From positions 1 through 38,854 of the forward strand of contig JAEWNY010000018.1 of assembly GCA_023461075.1 (NCBI GenBank): a stretch of DNA of 38,854 nt. Direction: 5' to 3'. Shown piece by piece: positions 16,336 to 24,114 of this stretch. Position 1 is the first letter of the stretch. The number at the start of each line of letters is the position of its first letter. The notes below the pieces were generated by a model. The model was not told where the DNA came from. It did no database searches and saw nothing but the letters and a program-made list of their open reading frames with translations. Source of the DNA: Pseudomonadota bacterium. Lineage in GTDB: Bacteria; Pseudomonadota; Gammaproteobacteria; Xanthomonadales; Xanthomonadaceae. A program made the position numbers and the translations under genes.

Positions 16336-17556
16336 TCAGGGGATCAGGGTGACCGGCGTGCCTCGGCTGACCGCCTCGGATACCTGCAGCACCGACCAGT
16401 TGGTCATGCGGATGCAGCCGTTCGAATGGGTCTTGCTGATGCTGCCCGGTTCGGGCGTGCCGTGGATGCCGTAATGCGGCTTCGACAAGCCCATCCACAT
16501 CACCCCTACCGGGCTGTTCGGACCCGGCGGAAGCGTGGCCAGCGGACCGGGCTTGGCGCCCTTGAACAGCTTGGGGTTGTAGTTGTAGTGCGGGTTGCGG
16601 GCGACGCTGCGCAGTTCCCATTCGCCGATCGGCAACGGATCGCGCTCGCTGCCGGTGGTCACCGGGAACTGCGCGTAGACCTTGCCGTCCGGATTGATCA
16701 GCATCAGCAGCTTGGCGGCCTCCGACACCACGATGCGGGTGGCCTGCGGCAGCTTGGGGATGTCGCGCACGTTGGGCACCATGATCTCTGTGCCGGCCAC
16801 GCTGAAATCCTTGCCCGGGTTGAGCTGCGCAAGCGCCGCCGGACGCACGTGGAACTTCTCGCCCAACGCCTCGCCGATGCTGCTGTAGGACAGTGCCGGC
16901 AGCTTGGCCTTGCCGTACATGCTGCCCGGCATCGGGCGGAACGGCCCCTTGAGGTCGGCCTCGGTCAGGGTGTACCTGACCAGCGCCGGACCGCGCTTCT
17001 CCAGCGCCGCCCACGTGGCCTCGTCCAGACGCCCGGTCACCGGCAATCCCGCGATCCGCTGGAAGCCACCGATCGCGCGGGTGGTATTGGTGCCCGGCCG
17101 GCCATCGACCTCGCCCGGCGACATCCAGCTGCGGTCCAGCAACACCTGGGCGCGCAGCAGGCCGACGAAACCGCTGCGGTCATCGCGCAGGTCGGGGGCG
17201 GTCGGTCCGGTCGGTGGCGGCAGCGGCTCGGCCGGTGGCGATGGCGGCAGCTCGGTCTTCTCGGGTAGCGGCTTTTCGTCCTGCACCGGCACCTGCTCGG
17301 CCGTCGGTGGCGTCGACTCGGGCGGCGTTGCAGCGCTGGCGGGCGGTGGCGGTGGCAGTGGCAGCTCGCCGGTAGGCGGCAACGGGGTCTGCTGCTGTGC
17401 TGCCGCCGGTACCGGCGGGGGTTCCTGCGGCAGTGTCTGGTTCGCCGGTTGCGATGTCGAGATCGGCGGCGATTGCGATTGCTGCTGCGCCTGCAGCGGC
17501 AAGGCAGCCCCCAGGGTGAAGGCAAGAGCGATCAGCGGAACAGGGAAACGGCGCAC
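16336..17556 (-). CDS. L,D-transpeptidase (YkuD family) with peptidoglycan-binding-like domain
   Basis: Secreted enzyme that crosslinks peptidoglycan or attaches proteins to it. It has 406 residues from a GTG with GAGGA upstream. A signal peptide (to about residue 23) is followed by a very Pro-rich linker to about 120 (PPPPP runs). Next comes a peptidoglycan-binding-like segment around DGRPGTNTTRAIGGFQ. A LysM-like part follows (FHVRPAALAQLNPG), then the YkuD domain ending in HSNGCIRMTNW with catalytic Cys381 and the paired HGT. The Pro-rich stretch probably spans the periplasm. It is probably cotranscribed with the M23 peptidase, so the two may act on the same wall. Confidence 0.94.
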   Translation of the reverse strand: MRRFPVPLIALAFTLGAALPLQAQQQSQSPPISTSQPANQTLPQEPPPVPAAAQQQTPLPPTGELPLPPPPPASAATPPESTPPTAEQVPVQDEKPLPEKTELPPSPPAEPLPPPTGPTAPDLRDDRSGFVGLLRAQVLLDRSWMSPGEVDGRPGTNTTRAIGGFQRIAGLPVTGRLDEATWAALEKRGPALVRYTLTEADLKGPFRPMPGSMYGKAKLPALSYSSIGEALGEKFHVRPAALAQLNPGKDFSVAGTEIMVPNVRDIPKLPQATRIVVSEAAKLLMLINPDGKVYAQFPVTTGSERDPLPIGEWELRSVARNPHYNYNPKLFKGAKPGPLATLPPGPNSPVGVMWMGLSKPHYGIHGTPEPGSISKTHSNGCIRMTNWSVLQVSEAVSRGTPVTLIP

Positions 17557-17683
17557 GGGGGATCCTCGATGAATGCTTCATGTTGGCGGGTGGTCCGCCG
17601 CAGTCAGGTGAAAATGATGCCAGACGCGGCAGGCCGGGGCCGCAAGGCTTATCCTTGCCGTTCAGTCATCCCATCGCCCCATC

Positions 17684-17920
17684 ATGTCCGAAACGCCTCC
17701 CGACCGCCTCAGCAACGATCCGCGCAGCAAGTTCTACGATGAAGCCACGCTCGAGCGCGGCATCGGCATCCGTTTCAACGGCGAGGAGCGGCAGAACGTC
17801 GAGGAATACTGCGTCAGCGAGGGCTGGGTGCGGGTCGCCGCAGGCCGGGCGCTGGACCGCCGCGGCCAGCCGATGACGATCAAGGTCAAGGGCACGGTCG
17901 AGCCCTACTACCGCACCTGA
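17684..17920 (+). CDS. DUF3297 family small protein
   Basis: 78 residues, complete. The blocks PPDRLSNDPRSKFYDEATLE, RGIGIRFNGEE and NVEEYCVSEGWVRVAAG, then the end IKVKGTVEPYY, match DUF3297, a small conserved family of unknown function that is frequent in Xanthomonadaceae and Pseudomonas relatives. No signal peptide or membrane helix is seen. It is monocistronic, divergent from the L,D-transpeptidase gene and convergent with the hemerythrin gene. A short inverted repeat GCAAGG-CTTAT-CCTTGC lies 26 bases upstream. Confidence 0.92.
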   Translation: MSETPPDRLSNDPRSKFYDEATLERGIGIRFNGEERQNVEEYCVSEGWVRVAAGRALDRRGQPMTIKVKGTVEPYYRT

Positions 17921-17934
17921 GCCTGGATCGACCC

Positions 17935-17951
17935 GCGGGCCGCACGCCCGC
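17935..17951. terminator. Possible bidirectional terminator hairpin
   Basis: GCGGGC-CGCAC-GCCCGC, a 6-bp stem between two convergent genes (DUF3297 gene stop at 17920, hemerythrin gene stop at 17963). No T-run follows on either strand, so termination is uncertain. Confidence 0.35.
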
Positions 17952-17962
17952 TGGCCCGACGG

Positions 17963-18370
17963 TCACTCAGCGGGCGCTACAACCGCCTCTTCCGCCGCCG
18001 GCAGTGCATCGAAGCATGTGCGCTCCTCGAAGCGCACATGGTCATGCAGGCGTTGGCCGAAGGCCTGCAGCGACGCGATCCCCAGGTCACTTTCGCCGGC
18101 ACGCACGCACAGCGCCGCCAACGCGCAGTGATCGTCCAGCAGGCGGATGACGTGCGCGTCCGCCAGCACGCCGGCGTGGCGCAGCAGCAGCGCTTCCTCC
18201 CGCCGGAAATGCGCGGCCATCTCCGTTCGCCAATACGTTGCGATGCGCGCGTTCATCGCCGCGAGCGCGTCAGCTGCCACCTCATCGCCCAAGCGTGCGA
18301 TATCGCGGGCGAGCAGCAGCGACCCATGGTGTTCGCGGGCCAACTCGCGCAGGATGCCGCGACGCGGCAC
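17963..18370 (-). CDS. Hemerythrin-like (HHE) domain protein
   Basis: 135 residues from GTG 18370, two bases after the stop of the preceding gene. The helical sequence carries the expected di-iron ligand pattern. There are His14/His15 in REHHGS, His54 with Glu58 in HFRREE, His81 in DDHC, and His109/His111 with Glu115 in HDHVRFEE. These are five or more His plus two Glu in hemerythrin spacing. Such proteins bind oxygen or nitric oxide, or repair iron centres as YtfE/RIC does. A longer open frame (to 18679) overlaps the upstream gene out of phase and reads as shadow sequence, so I reject it. It is the second gene of a unit behind an FNR-like site. Confidence 0.82.
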   Translation of the reverse strand: MPRRGILRELAREHHGSLLLARDIARLGDEVAADALAAMNARIATYWRTEMAAHFRREEALLLRHAGVLADAHVIRLLDDHCALAALCVRAGESDLGIASLQAFGQRLHDHVRFEERTCFDALPAAEEAVVAPAE

Positions 18371-18372
18371 GA

Positions 18373-18630
18373 TCAGTCCAGCAGGGCGCGTGCACGCGCC
18401 TGCAAGGCCTGCCAGCTGGTCACGAGCTGGTCGGGTTTCGGCGTGACATGGGCGATCAGTGCCAAAGCGGCTTCCAGTTCCTCGACCCGCCACGCCAGCG
18501 CGGCGTAATCGGCGGCCTGCACCAGCTCGATCTTCTTGTCGGTGCAGACGCCGATGCACGGACGCTCGGCCTGCAGCCTGCCGCAGCCCACGCACTGCCA
18601 CGCCTCGATGGTTTCGACCGGTTCGACCAT
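18373..18630 (-). CDS. Small protein with four cysteines, unknown function
   Basis: 85 residues from ATG 18630. Four Cys are arranged C-x2-C-x8-C-x3-C at residues 13, 16, 25 and 29 (QCVGCGRLQAERPCIGVC). This could bind zinc or an iron-sulfur cluster. The rest (VQAADYAALAWRVEELEAAL onward) is predicted helical and Ala/Glu-rich. I do not recognise a named family. An ATG at 18666 in the same frame lies inside the FNR-like palindrome and has no ribosome-binding site, so 18630 is preferred. It sits two bases before the hemerythrin gene, and the two are surely cotranscribed. Confidence 0.75.
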   Translation of the reverse strand: MVEPVETIEAWQCVGCGRLQAERPCIGVCTDKKIELVQAADYAALAWRVEELEAALALIAHVTPKPDQLVTSWQALQARARALLD

Positions 18631-18665
18631 CGCGCAAGTTTCCCGCCACGCCAACGCGCGCCGCA

Positions 18666-18679
18666 TTGACGCCGGTCAA
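18666..18679 (-). promoter_or_regulatory. Perfect FNR/CRP-family palindrome TTGAC-N4-GTCAA
   Basis: TTGAC-GCCG-GTCAA (plus strand) is a perfect inverted repeat with a 4-base centre. It matches the spacing of FNR/Anr/Dnr sites (FNR consensus TTGAT-N4-ATCAA) with C/G at the fifth position. It lies three bases after the xerC stop and is centred about 42 bases before the ATG of the four-cysteine gene. That is where a class II activator site would be if transcription begins at or near that ATG. No convincing -10 box is seen. Confidence 0.65.
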
Positions 18680-18682
18680 GCC

Positions 18683-19588
18683 TCAGGCGTCATCGTCGCC
18701 CGTGCCGCCGCGCTTGCGTCGGGCCCGCGGATGCGCACCGTCATAGACCTTGGCCAGGTGCTGGAAATCCAGGTGCGTGTAGATCTGGGTGGTGCCGATG
18801 TCGGCATGGCCCAGCAATTCCTGCACACCGCGCAGGTCGCCGGAGGATTCCAGCATGTGGGTGGCGAAGCTGTGCCGCAGCAGGTGCGGATGCACGCGCT
18901 TGAAGATGCCTTGGCGCTGCGCGATATGGCGCATGCGCAGCTGGATGGCGCGCGGGGTGATCGGCTTGTCGGGATCACGGCCGGGGAACACCGGCGCTGC
19001 ATCACCACCGTTCGACTGCGTACGCCAATCCGCCAGGGCCCGGCAGGCGTGCGAGCCGACCGGCACCAGCCGCGATTTGCCGCCCTTGCCGAGCACCTGT
19101 ACCAGCCCATCGCCCAGATCCAGATCACGCCAGCGCAAGCCGCATAACTCCGAAAGGCGCAAACCGGAGGAATAGAACAGCTCCAGCATCGCGCGGTCAC
19201 GCTGGCCGAGCGGCGCGTCGGTCGGCAGTTCGACCAATCGCACCGCCTCGTCCACATCGAGCACCTGCGGCAGCTTGCGCGCGGCTTTCGGCGCACGCAC
19301 GCCGGCGGTCGGGTTGGCGGCGATGCGGCCATGCTTCTGCAGCCAGCCGTAGAACCCGCGGCAGGCGGACAGGCGCCGCTGCAGGCTCTTGGGCGAGAGC
19401 CCACCACGATGCGCCTGCGCGATGAAGGCACGCAGGCCCTCGCTGTCCACGGTTTCGGCCTCGCCCCCTTGCGCTTCGCACCACTGCGCCAAGGCATCGA
19501 GGTCGCGCCGATAGGCGTCCAGCGTGTTCGCCGACATCCGCCGTTCCACCGCCAGGTGTTCGAGGAAGTCGGCGATCGCCCGGTTCAT
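18683..19588 (-). CDS. xerC: Site-specific tyrosine recombinase XerC
   Basis: Resolves chromosome dimers at dif together with XerD. It has 301 residues, the family length. The N-terminal core-binding domain covers about 1-90. The catalytic residues are visible: Arg in SSGLRLSELCGL, Lys in GKGGKSR, His and Arg in HPHLLRHSFATHML, His in ELLGHADIGTTQ, and the nucleophile Tyr in QIYTHLDFQHL. The ending LAKVYDGAHPRARR is XerC-like rather than XerD-like. The lptM-dapF-DUF484-xerC context matches the E. coli xerC operon. It starts ten bases after the DUF484 gene. Confidence 0.95.
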   Translation of the reverse strand: MNRAIADFLEHLAVERRMSANTLDAYRRDLDALAQWCEAQGGEAETVDSEGLRAFIAQAHRGGLSPKSLQRRLSACRGFYGWLQKHGRIAANPTAGVRAPKAARKLPQVLDVDEAVRLVELPTDAPLGQRDRAMLELFYSSGLRLSELCGLRWRDLDLGDGLVQVLGKGGKSRLVPVGSHACRALADWRTQSNGGDAAPVFPGRDPDKPITPRAIQLRMRHIAQRQGIFKRVHPHLLRHSFATHMLESSGDLRGVQELLGHADIGTTQIYTHLDFQHLAKVYDGAHPRARRKRGGTGDDDA

Positions 19589-19598
19589 CGGCGTGGCG

Positions 19599-20282
19599 TC
19601 ATTGCGTTGCGGCGTCGAAACGCGCCAGCGCGGCGGCGAAGGCCTCGCCCATCATCCGCAGGAACAGCGTGCCCATGCCGGGGAAGAACCGATTGGGATC
19701 GCGGCTGCCGATCGCCACCAGGCCCACGCCCGGCAACGACAGCAGGGCGCTGGATTGCACGTCCTCGGCACGCGGCCCGTAGAGGAAGGCATTCTTGTCA
19801 GGATTGAGGCGGCCGCACAGCGGCTCCGCATCGGCCAGTGCATCGCGGAACGGCTCCAGCGCGCGATCGTTCTCCGGCGTCACCCGCAGCCAGTCGCTCC
19901 AGTCCAGTCCTTCGATCGGATGGAACATCACGATCCGCACCAGGTCGCCCTGGAAATCCTCCGCCAGCGAGGCCGCCATCGCCCGCACCGTATCGGCGGC
20001 CGTGCGCTGCGCCATCAACGCCAGCGTCAGTTGATGCGTGCGAACGGCCAGCCGCTCGTTTTCCTGCGCGTTGCCGAACAACTCGTGCAGCCGACGATTG
20101 AGCTCACGGTTCTTGTCGCGGAGGACTTCCAACTGGTAGCTGGCCAGCGATGCCGCGGGCCCGTCGTCCTTCGGCACCACCAGGGTGAGCGCGAGGTCCG
20201 GGAATTGCTTGAGGAAACCGGGATGCCGGCGCAGCCACGCGGCGACTTCGTGCGCGCCCAGTTTCTCTTCGATGTCGTTCAT
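19599..20282 (-). CDS. DUF484 family protein (GAF-like)
   Basis: 227 residues. The start AHEVAAWLRRHPGFLKQFPD (residues 10-29) and the following helix with SLASYQLEVLRDKNRELNRR are the DUF484 hallmarks. The C-terminal half (from about 95) should fold as a GAF-like domain, with LLSLPGVGLVAIGSRDPNRF near the end. The function is unknown; in E. coli relatives it lies between dapF and xerC, as here. The start overlaps the dapF stop by four bases (ATGA), so translation is coupled. It is cytosolic. Confidence 0.92.
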   Translation of the reverse strand: MNDIEEKLGAHEVAAWLRRHPGFLKQFPDLALTLVVPKDDGPAASLASYQLEVLRDKNRELNRRLHELFGNAQENERLAVRTHQLTLALMAQRTAADTVRAMAASLAEDFQGDLVRIVMFHPIEGLDWSDWLRVTPENDRALEPFRDALADAEPLCGRLNPDKNAFLYGPRAEDVQSSALLSLPGVGLVAIGSRDPNRFFPGMGTLFLRMMGEAFAAALARFDAATQ

Positions 20283-21130
20283 GCGTGTCGATTCCCAATG
20301 AGTGCGGCGTCGATGACGCCATCGAAAACGAAAGTGGCCGCGCCGGTCATGTCGATGCCTGCATCGTCATCCGGCCATTCGATCAGCAGGTCGCCGCCGG
20401 GCAGCGAGACGTTCGCGCGGCGATCGATACGCCCGCGCCGCATCAGGATCGCCGCTGCGGCGCAAGCCCCGCTGCCGCAGGCCAGGGTCTCTCCGGCACC
20501 GCGCTCATGAACGCGCAGGCGCACATGGTCGCGCGAAATCACTTGCGCGAAACCGACGTTGACCGATTCGGGGAACGCGGCGTTCGCCTGCACGACGGGG
20601 CCGATGCGCGCGACCTCGGCCGCATCGATATCGTCCACCTCGATGACCGCGTGCGGATTGCCCATCGAGACTGCACCGACAGAAACCGGCGTGCCGTCGA
20701 GGTCGATGTCGTAACTCTCCTGCACCTGCGCGAAGCCGCGCATCGGCACCTCATCCGGGTTGAAGCGCGGCAGGCCCATGCCGATCCGCCAGCGGCCGTC
20801 GGCGAGACGTTCGGCCTTGTGCAGGCCGGCCGGTGATTCCAGCAACAGGCTCGAGGCATCGCTGCCATCCTCGCGCGCGATCCACGCGGCGACGCAACGT
20901 GCGCCGTTGCCGCACTGCCCGGCCGCGCTGCCATCGCTGTTCCAGATGCCGTAGGCGGCGTGCGCATCCGGGTGGCGCGGCGCTTCGATGGTCAGGATCT
21001 GGTCGCAGCCGACGCCGCGATTCCGATCGGCCAGCAGCCGGCAGGTCGCTGCATCCGGCGGCGGCGAGCCATCGCTCAGGTCGAGCACGACGAAATCGTT
21101 GCCCGCGCCATGCATCTTGGTGAAACGCAT
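20279..21130 (-). CDS. dapF: Diaminopimelate epimerase
   Basis: Converts LL- to meso-diaminopimelate, used for lysine and peptidoglycan. It has 283 residues from ATG 21130. The start MRFTKMHGAGNDFVVLDL is typical. The two catalytic cysteines are Cys73 in GQCGNGARC and a second Cys near 222 in ETLACGSGACAA. The PHAVIEVDDID block lies between them. An upstream in-frame start at 21157 would run into the end of lptM and is unlikely. It is four bases after the lptM stop and overlaps the DUF484 gene start. Confidence 0.97.
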   Translation of the reverse strand: MRFTKMHGAGNDFVVLDLSDGSPPPDAATCRLLADRNRGVGCDQILTIEAPRHPDAHAAYGIWNSDGSAAGQCGNGARCVAAWIAREDGSDASSLLLESPAGLHKAERLADGRWRIGMGLPRFNPDEVPMRGFAQVQESYDIDLDGTPVSVGAVSMGNPHAVIEVDDIDAAEVARIGPVVQANAAFPESVNVGFAQVISRDHVRLRVHERGAGETLACGSGACAAAAILMRRGRIDRRANVSLPGGDLLIEWPDDDAGIDMTGAATFVFDGVIDAALIGNRHA

Positions 21131-21134
21131 GGCT

Positions 21135-21380
21135 TCAGTGCGGGATGCCGTCGCCACTCTGGGTCGTCGGCTCCGGCACCGGCTCGGCCGGTGTGCTGTC
21201 CACAGGCGTCGCGTCCGTGGGCGTCGGCTCGACCGGCTCGGGCGGCGGCAGCGGATCGACCACAGGCGCCGGTTGCTGCGGCATGAACAGCGGGCCCTTG
21301 TTGCCGCAGGCGGCCAGAAACATCAGGCAGGCGGCGGCGGCGATCGCGAGTCGGGGGATTTTCATGCGGCGGCTTTTCAT
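21135..21380 (-). CDS. lptM: Small lipoprotein LptM (YifL-like)
   Basis: 81 residues from ATG 21380; ATG 21365 (76 residues) is equally possible. The signal peptide has a lipobox in FLAACGNKGPLF, and CGNKGPLF is the family signature. In E. coli LptM helps LptD fold with its correct disulfides (established). The remainder is a low-complexity Pro/Thr/Glu-rich tail (PLPPPEPVEPTP and so on). It lies directly before dapF, as yifL does in E. coli. Confidence 0.88.
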   Translation of the reverse strand: MKSRRMKIPRLAIAAAACLMFLAACGNKGPLFMPQQPAPVVDPLPPPEPVEPTPTDATPVDSTPAEPVPEPTTQSGDGIPH

Positions 21381-21433
21381 GCAGGGATGGTAACGCGCCG
21401 CAGCGGCATCGGGGAACGGATCGCCGGACAGGT

Positions 21434-21862
21434 TCAGCCAGCGTCCGGCGGTTCGGGTCGACGCCATAACCACGCGGCGACCGCGGCCATCATCGCGATG
21501 CCCGGCAGCGCCATCCAGCGATCCGGCATCACCAGCCACATCACCAGCGCCGACAGCGACATCATCGCCAGCGCAAGCCGCTTGGCGCGACGACTCACCG
21601 CGCCATGCGCCTGCCAGTCATGGATCATCGGGCCGAAGCGCGGATGCGCCAGCAGCCAGCGATGCAGGCGCGCGGAGCCGCGTGCGGCGGCGAACGCCGA
21701 GAGCAACACGAACGGCACGGTCGGCAGGCCGGGCAGGAAGATGCCGATGAAGCCGAGTGCCAGACTGGCGTAGGCCAGCAACCACCAGCCCCAACGCACA
21801 ACCCCGCGCGAACGCGGGGTTGGCGGTGCATCGCGCGGCGACGGATCAGGGCTTGCCGGCAT
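21434..21862 (-). CDS. ybaN: DUF454 (YbaN) family inner membrane protein
   Basis: 142 residues from ATG 21862, or 121 from GTG 21799. The core LGFIGIFLPGLPTVPFVLLS, with AFAAARGSARLHRWLLAHPR and FGPMIHDW, is the DUF454 signature. There are two or three membrane helices; the function is unknown. Other YbaN proteins begin close to the first helix, which favours GTG 21799 (VRWGWWLLAY). From ATG 21862 the first 20 residues are polar and Pro-rich, encode a strong hairpin, and overlap the oligopeptidase gene by 17 bases. Confidence 0.85.
   Translation of the reverse strand: MPASPDPSPRDAPPTPRSRGVVRWGWWLLAYASLALGFIGIFLPGLPTVPFVLLSAFAAARGSARLHRWLLAHPRFGPMIHDWQAHGAVSRRAKRLALAMMSLSALVMWLVMPDRWMALPGIAMMAAVAAWLWRRPEPPDAG
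21800..21821 (-). terminator. Strong 9-bp hairpin behind the oligopeptidase B gene
   Basis: Minus strand AACCCCGCG-TTCG-CGCGGGGTT, a perfect 9-bp stem closed by a TTCG loop, 24 bases after the oligopeptidase stop at 21846. Only two T follow, so termination strength is doubtful. It covers the first codons of the long ybaN reading and sits exactly before the alternative GTG start. Confidence 0.55.
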
Positions 21863-24056
21863 CCGTCGTGGTCACGCCCAACTGGTCGAGCATGAACGCA
21901 TACATCTCGGCGCGCTCGCGGAACTGGCGGAAGCGTCCGGATTTGCCGCCGTGGCCGGCCTCCATGTTGGTGCGGAACAGCACCGGATGCGCCCCGGTGT
22001 TGAGGTCGCGCAGGCGGGCGACGTACTTGGCCGGCTCCCAGTACTGCACCTGCGAATCCCACAGGCCGGTGCCGACGAACATCGCCGGATACGCCTGCTT
22101 CGACAGGTTGTCGTAGGGCGAGTACGAGAGCATGTAGGCATAGCTTTCCTTGCTGGCCTCCGGGTTGCCCCATTCGTCGTACTCGTTGGTGGTCAGCGGG
22201 ATCGAGGCATCCAGCATCGTCGTCACCACGTCCACGAACGGTACCTGCGAGAGGATCACCCGGTAATCCTGCGGCGCCATGTTGCTGACCGCGCCCATCA
22301 ACAGGCCGCCGGCGCTGCCGCCCATTGCCGCCACGCGATCCCTAGCCGCGTACTTGTTCTCGACCAGCCAGCGGGTCACGTCGATGAAGTCGGTGAAGGT
22401 GTTCTTCTTGTTGAACATCTTGCCGTCTTCGTACCAGGCGCGGCCCATTTCCTGGCCGCCACGGATGTGCGCCAGCGCATAGACCATGCCGCGGTCCAGC
22501 AGGCTGACGTTGGTCGCGGAAAAGCCCGGGTCCATCGAGGCGCCGTAGCTGCCATAGCCGTACTGCAGCAAGGCGCCGCTGCCGTCGCGCTTGAAATCCC
22601 TGGCGTAGACCAGCGAGACCGGGATCCGGGTCTTGCCGTCACGCGCAGGCACCCAGACGCGCTCGGTGGTGTATCTCGACGGGTCAAAACCCGGCACCGG
22701 CTGCTGCTTGAGCAGGCGGCGCTCGCCGGTCCGGGTGTTGACCTCGTAAGTCGTCGCCGGCGTCGCCAGCGAGGTATAGCTGTAGCGCAGCCAGTCGCTG
22801 TCGGCTTCGGGATTGGCATCCAGGCCCATCGAATACGCGGTCTCGTCGGCCTTGACATATTCGTCCTTCGCCCCCTCGCGCAGGATGCGCACGCGCTCCA
22901 GCCCGCCGCTGCGTTCGCCGACCGCGGTGAAGCCGTCGAACAGCTCGTAGCCTTCGATGTAGACCTCGGGATCGTGCGCGATCCAGTCCTTCCAGTCCTT
23001 GCGCGATGCCGAAGCGGTGGGCGCGGTCACGATCTTGAAGTTGGTCGCCTTCGCCCCGCTGGCATCCGGTGCGTTGGTGCGGATCACCCAGCGTCCGCCG
23101 AAATGGTCGGCGCTGTATTCGACGTCGCGTTCGCGCTTGGCCAGCAGCTTGAACTCGCCGGGATTCGCCGCCGATGTATACCGCTGCTCGTTCGATACCG
23201 TGCTGTCGAGGAAGATGCTGATGAATTTGTCGTCCCGGGTGCGGCCGACGCCCATGTAGAAGGTGTCGTCCTTTTCCTCGTACACCACCGGGTCGTTCTT
23301 CGGGTCGGTGCCGACGACATGCTTCTTGACCCGCTTGGTCAGCAGGGTCTTGGTGTCGTTCTCGATGTAAAAGACGGTCTTGTTGTCGTCGGCCCAGACG
23401 CCGTAGCCGGCGGTGCCGGGGATCGCCTCCGGCAGGGTTTCGCCGGTCTTGAGATTCTTCACCCGCAAGGTGTACTGGCGGCGGCCGTTGGTGTCGTCGC
23501 CATAGACCACCCAGTTGTTGTCCTGGCTGACGCTGCGTCCGCTGATGGCGTAATAGTCCTTGCCGGCGGCCATCGCGTTGACATCGAACATCACATCCTC
23601 GCCGCTGAAGTCGGCGGCGTCGTTGGCCTTGAGGATGCCGGCCGCGTCCACGCCCGCACCATCCTTGCGGCGCGCGTGGATCGGGTAGTCCTTGCCCTTC
23701 TCGAAGCGCGAGTAATACCACCAGCCGCGATCGCGATACGGCACGCTGGCATCGTCCTGCTTGATGCGGGCGATGATCTCGTCGTAGATGCGGTCCTCGA
23801 GCGGCTTGAGCGGCTTCATCAGCGCATCGGCGTAGGCGTTCTCGGCCTTCAGGTAATCAAGCATCTCGCCGGCCTCGCGCTTGTCATCGCGCAGCCAGTA
23901 GTACTCGTCGTTGCGTTCTGCGCCGTGCGGGGCCTTGACCGCGTGCGGACGTTGGGCGACGTCGGGCGGGACCGGCGCGGGTTGCGAGTCCTGGGCATGG
24001 GCGGTGGTCATCGTCATGGCGAGTGCGAGCGCTACGGCGTAGGGATTGGGGTTCAT
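21846..24056 (-). CDS. ptrB: Oligopeptidase B-like S9 serine peptidase, exported
   Basis: Cuts short peptides, typically after Arg or Lys in this family. It has 736 residues. A signal peptide (residues 1-22, ending AHA-QD) implies a periplasmic enzyme, unlike cytosolic E. coli PtrB. Next is a beta-propeller (about 70-450), then the hydrolase domain. The nucleophile is Ser581 in GGSAGGLL, the Asp is near LWDSQV, and the His is in EAGHGGKSGR. The block YDEWGNP is typical of oligopeptidase B. The next gene, on the same strand, is a second S9 peptidase. The symbol is by family likeness. Confidence 0.9.
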   Translation of the reverse strand: MNPNPYAVALALAMTMTTAHAQDSQPAPVPPDVAQRPHAVKAPHGAERNDEYYWLRDDKREAGEMLDYLKAENAYADALMKPLKPLEDRIYDEIIARIKQDDASVPYRDRGWWYYSRFEKGKDYPIHARRKDGAGVDAAGILKANDAADFSGEDVMFDVNAMAAGKDYYAISGRSVSQDNNWVVYGDDTNGRRQYTLRVKNLKTGETLPEAIPGTAGYGVWADDNKTVFYIENDTKTLLTKRVKKHVVGTDPKNDPVVYEEKDDTFYMGVGRTRDDKFISIFLDSTVSNEQRYTSAANPGEFKLLAKRERDVEYSADHFGGRWVIRTNAPDASGAKATNFKIVTAPTASASRKDWKDWIAHDPEVYIEGYELFDGFTAVGERSGGLERVRILREGAKDEYVKADETAYSMGLDANPEADSDWLRYSYTSLATPATTYEVNTRTGERRLLKQQPVPGFDPSRYTTERVWVPARDGKTRIPVSLVYARDFKRDGSGALLQYGYGSYGASMDPGFSATNVSLLDRGMVYALAHIRGGQEMGRAWYEDGKMFNKKNTFTDFIDVTRWLVENKYAARDRVAAMGGSAGGLLMGAVSNMAPQDYRVILSQVPFVDVVTTMLDASIPLTTNEYDEWGNPEASKESYAYMLSYSPYDNLSKQAYPAMFVGTGLWDSQVQYWEPAKYVARLRDLNTGAHPVLFRTNMEAGHGGKSGRFRQFRERAEMYAFMLDQLGVTTTDAGKP

Positions 24057-24082
24057 ATGCGGGCTCCGGTTACCGAATGCAA

Positions 24083-24105
24083 ACGCCCCGCGCGAGGCGG
24101 GGCGT
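24083..24105 (-). terminator. Terminator hairpin after the S9A peptidase gene
   Basis: A 9-bp perfect GC stem (24083-24091 with 24097-24105, ACGCCCCGC/GCGGGGCGT, loop of five), ten bases past the stop codon. On the minus strand it is followed by TTTGC, a short T-run. It separates the two peptidase transcripts. Confidence 0.7.
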
Positions 24106-24114
24106 AGAGCTGGA

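Noticed and set aside
17642..17658. GCAAGG-CTTAT-CCTTGC upstream of the DUF3297 gene as an operator
   Set aside because: A six-base arm can occur by chance and no other support was seen; noted only within the gene entry.
18371..18679. Long form of the hemerythrin frame (238 residues)
   Set aside because: The first 100 residues overlap the four-cysteine gene in another frame and show Arg/Gly shadow composition.
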